DNA from: CAVSUR01 sp963846005
Lineage (GTDB): Bacteria; Actinomycetota; Actinomycetes; Streptosporangiales; Streptosporangiaceae
DNA: 64,000 bases
NCBI GenBank assembly: GCA_963846005.1
Contig: CAWJUH010000001.1
Coordinates: 558,001 to 622,000, forward strand
Direction: 5' to 3'
Position 1 is the first letter of the stretch. Every line of letters starts with the position of its first letter. The notes below the pieces were generated by a model. That model did no database searches. It was given only the letters and a program-made list of their open reading frames with translations, and had not been told where the DNA came from. This document shows positions 62,778-64,000 of the stretch, one piece after another. Both the position numbers and the translations under genes were made by a program.

Positions 62778-63332
62778 TCATGGCGTGCTGGCCGCAGCAG
62801 CCGCCTCCAGGTCGTGCAGTTCCTGCGCCTCCTCAGCCGAGACCAGCCCGATCCCCACCAGGTCAAGCGGGCTGATAAAGCCATCGCTGATCCGGAAGCC
62901 TCCGGCTCGGACGATGGCGTCCCGAAGGGGCACCGCCCAGTGATGCTCGAGCAGTACGAGCGCTGCCGCGGAGTCGTTCGGGATGTCCTCGAGCACATCC
63001 CAGCCCTCCTGGTCGGAAAACGCGTGCACGCCGCCCTCGGCGGATGCCTGCTGCGCACCTGCGATCGCGCCTGCCTCCGCTCCCTCCTCGCCGTCGATCC
63101 CCAGGCCGATCAGCGCGCCGATCGTGCTGCCGAGCTCGATCGCCTCAGCTTCGGACAGGTTGCTGAGGTGCTCCACGGCAAGATCTCCGTCCGCGTCCTT
63201 GTAAACCGCCAGCGAGTCGATCACGCGTACGGTGTCGCTTTCGCGCAGCCGTTCCAGTTCCGCGATGATCTCGCCGTGGAAGTCGGGGTTACGGAACCCC
63301 AGTGCGATGAGCTGTACCGGCCCGATTGCCAT
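62778..63332 (-). CDS. DUF6325 (DUF1269-like) protein
   Basis: 184 residues. GPVQLIALGFRNPDFHGEIIAELERLRESDTVRVIDSLAVYKDADGDL, a central Gly/Ala-rich segment with GIDGEEGAEAGAIAG, then DIPNDSAAALVLLEHHWAVPLRDAI and GFISPLDLVGIG are DUF6325 landmarks. The final SAEEAQELHDLEAA resembles a SHOCT-like end. Stress-associated membrane proteins of this group have unknown function. Confidence 0.85.
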   Translation of the reverse strand: MAIGPVQLIALGFRNPDFHGEIIAELERLRESDTVRVIDSLAVYKDADGDLAVEHLSNLSEAEAIELGSTIGALIGLGIDGEEGAEAGAIAGAQQASAEGGVHAFSDQEGWDVLEDIPNDSAAALVLLEHHWAVPLRDAIVRAGGFRISDGFISPLDLVGIGLVSAEEAQELHDLEAAAAASTP

Positions 63333-63390
63333 CTGCTTGCCTCTTTCGCCTGATCAGCTTGGCCTCTATGACGGGAACCGGACGCCGATG

Positions 63391-63768
63391 TCACCGTTGC
63401 GGCTCGATGGCCGGGACCCCTGCTCCTGCCAGCATGTGGCCAGACCGCCGGTTGCACATCACTCGGCAGAGGTGACCCGGCAGCCCGCGCGGCGGTAGCA
63501 ATAGCGGATCGGGTCGGCGATCGCGTTCGCCGCGGCCACGACATACGGCTGCTGCTCGCTGTGGCCGGGCGCAGCATCCCTGCCGGGCTCGCCCCGCTGG
63601 CGTCCGGAAGGCAGCGACCAACCGGGCCAACAGGGTAGCCAGGAACACCTGGCCGGTCAGTGCCTCCAGGGCTGCCACGGCCCATCCGCCGTCTGCGGTA
63701 CGGTCACTGCTCCTGGCGGCCCGCCAGGCTGACGATGCCTGCGGCACGAGCCCTCCCGCCCCAGGCAC
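63391..63768 (-). pseudogene. Remnant resembling the end of a two-helix ion channel
   Basis: The 459 bp between 63332 and 63792 hold one open frame, of which only GGWAVAALEALTGQVFLATLLARLVAAF (about 63700-63600) looks like protein: the last helix and selectivity-proximal segment of two-helix potassium-channel proteins. The rest is Arg/Pro/Cys-rich. A different frame near 63560-63471 reads VVAAANAIADPIRYCYRRAG and stops, also without a start. I read this as degenerate coding DNA, with low certainty. Confidence 0.3.
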
Positions 63769-63791
63769 GCTCAGGCAGGCAGCGGACGCGC

Positions 63792-64000
63792 TTACCCGGC
63801 AGCTCCGCCGTGCAGGGCGTCCTGCAGCTCCTTCTCGCCGTCCTTGGACAAGGAGGTCTTCAGCACGGTGCCGCCATATCTGCTCATCGCCTCGACGGCC
63901 TTGTCCGGGGTGACCTTCTCCACCATGAGGAACAGCGCGGAGGTGCCGGGCTTCAGCATGTCGCGGACCTGGTCCTGGAATTGCTTGTCGATGCCGGTCT
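63792..64000 (-). CDS. DUF1269 family membrane protein, C-terminal part (runs off the window)
   Basis: The visible 68 residues before the TAA at 63794-63792 are KPGTSALFLMVEKVTPDKAVE, then MSRYGGTVLKTSLSKDGEKELQDALHG, diagnostic of DUF1269 (putative stress-linked membrane proteins). The N-terminal domain lies beyond the right edge. It is the most upstream gene visible in the minus-strand run with DUF6325 and the small proteins. Confidence 0.85.
   Translation of the reverse strand, partial: TGIDKQFQDQVRDMLKPGTSALFLMVEKVTPDKAVEAMSRYGGTVLKTSLSKDGEKELQDALHGGAAG

Overview
This is a GC-rich (roughly 72-74 % by eye) chromosomal segment with many GTG starts, short Shine-Dalgarno leaders and families typical of Actinomycetota: a mycothiol-isomerase-like protein, an F420/LLM oxidoreductase, LAL-type LuxR, MocR, DUF5709, DUF5990, DUF6314 and DUF6918. 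A soil actinomycete, perhaps Streptosporangiales, is the best inference; no rRNA, tRNA or phage gene was seen to refine it.

Layout. 0-8 kb: DHFR-like and SnoaL-like enzymes, the first of two identical IS110-family elements, a small Rv0909-like antitoxin homologue, an alpha/beta hydrolase, two secreted paralogues with an unfamiliar Cys-containing repeat, and an ArsR/SRPBCC pair. 8-13 kb: a Cys-rich mini-protein, carbamate kinase plus ornithine carbamoyltransferase, DUF6918, a proline-rich mini-protein, an extradiol-type dioxygenase. 13-19.6 kb: cell-wall and secreted enzymes (NlpC/P60, phosphoesterase, GH25-like), an amidohydrolase, an aldo/keto reductase, hemerythrin. 19.8-25.4 kb: a tight four-gene cluster of membrane sensor-like protein, TerY-like VWA protein, PP2C phosphatase and divergent protein kinase with a zinc ribbon; this matches the TerY-P stress/defence triad with a membrane partner. 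25-36 kb: YihY, sulfotransferase, a beta-propeller, a Lys/Ala repeat protein, a repeat protein ahead of a CbiX-like protein, BioY, SDR, amino-acid oxidase. 36.6-38.1 kb: second IS110 copy. 38-49 kb: LLM oxidoreductase, LuxR, propeller protein, the benzoyl-CoA epoxide genes boxB/boxC divergent from paaX, aldo/keto reductase. 49-59 kb: Tat-exported protein, MFS/MocR pair, small proteins, valS, msrB, cupin. 59-64 kb: type I sulfatase with SHOCT, carboxymuconolactone-decarboxylase-like, DUF6325 and DUF1269 genes.

Most informative results. (1) In both IS110 copies the 200 bp before the transposase encode a readable bridge RNA: one loop matches the target (GGGGCT / ATGAG) and one matches the element's own ends (GAGGGTGT / CCATCAG), implying a CT core and a GGGCTCAT-like target. 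(2) The membrane-VWA-PP2C-kinase operon is the best candidate for an incompletely described system. (3) At least seven reading-frame breaks occur, and five fit loss of one base from a GGG/CCC run, so assembly error must be excluded before any gene here, including valS, is called a pseudogene. Several mini-proteins (8001-8171, 10936-11112, 53094-53270, 62665-62739) were recovered by direct reading.
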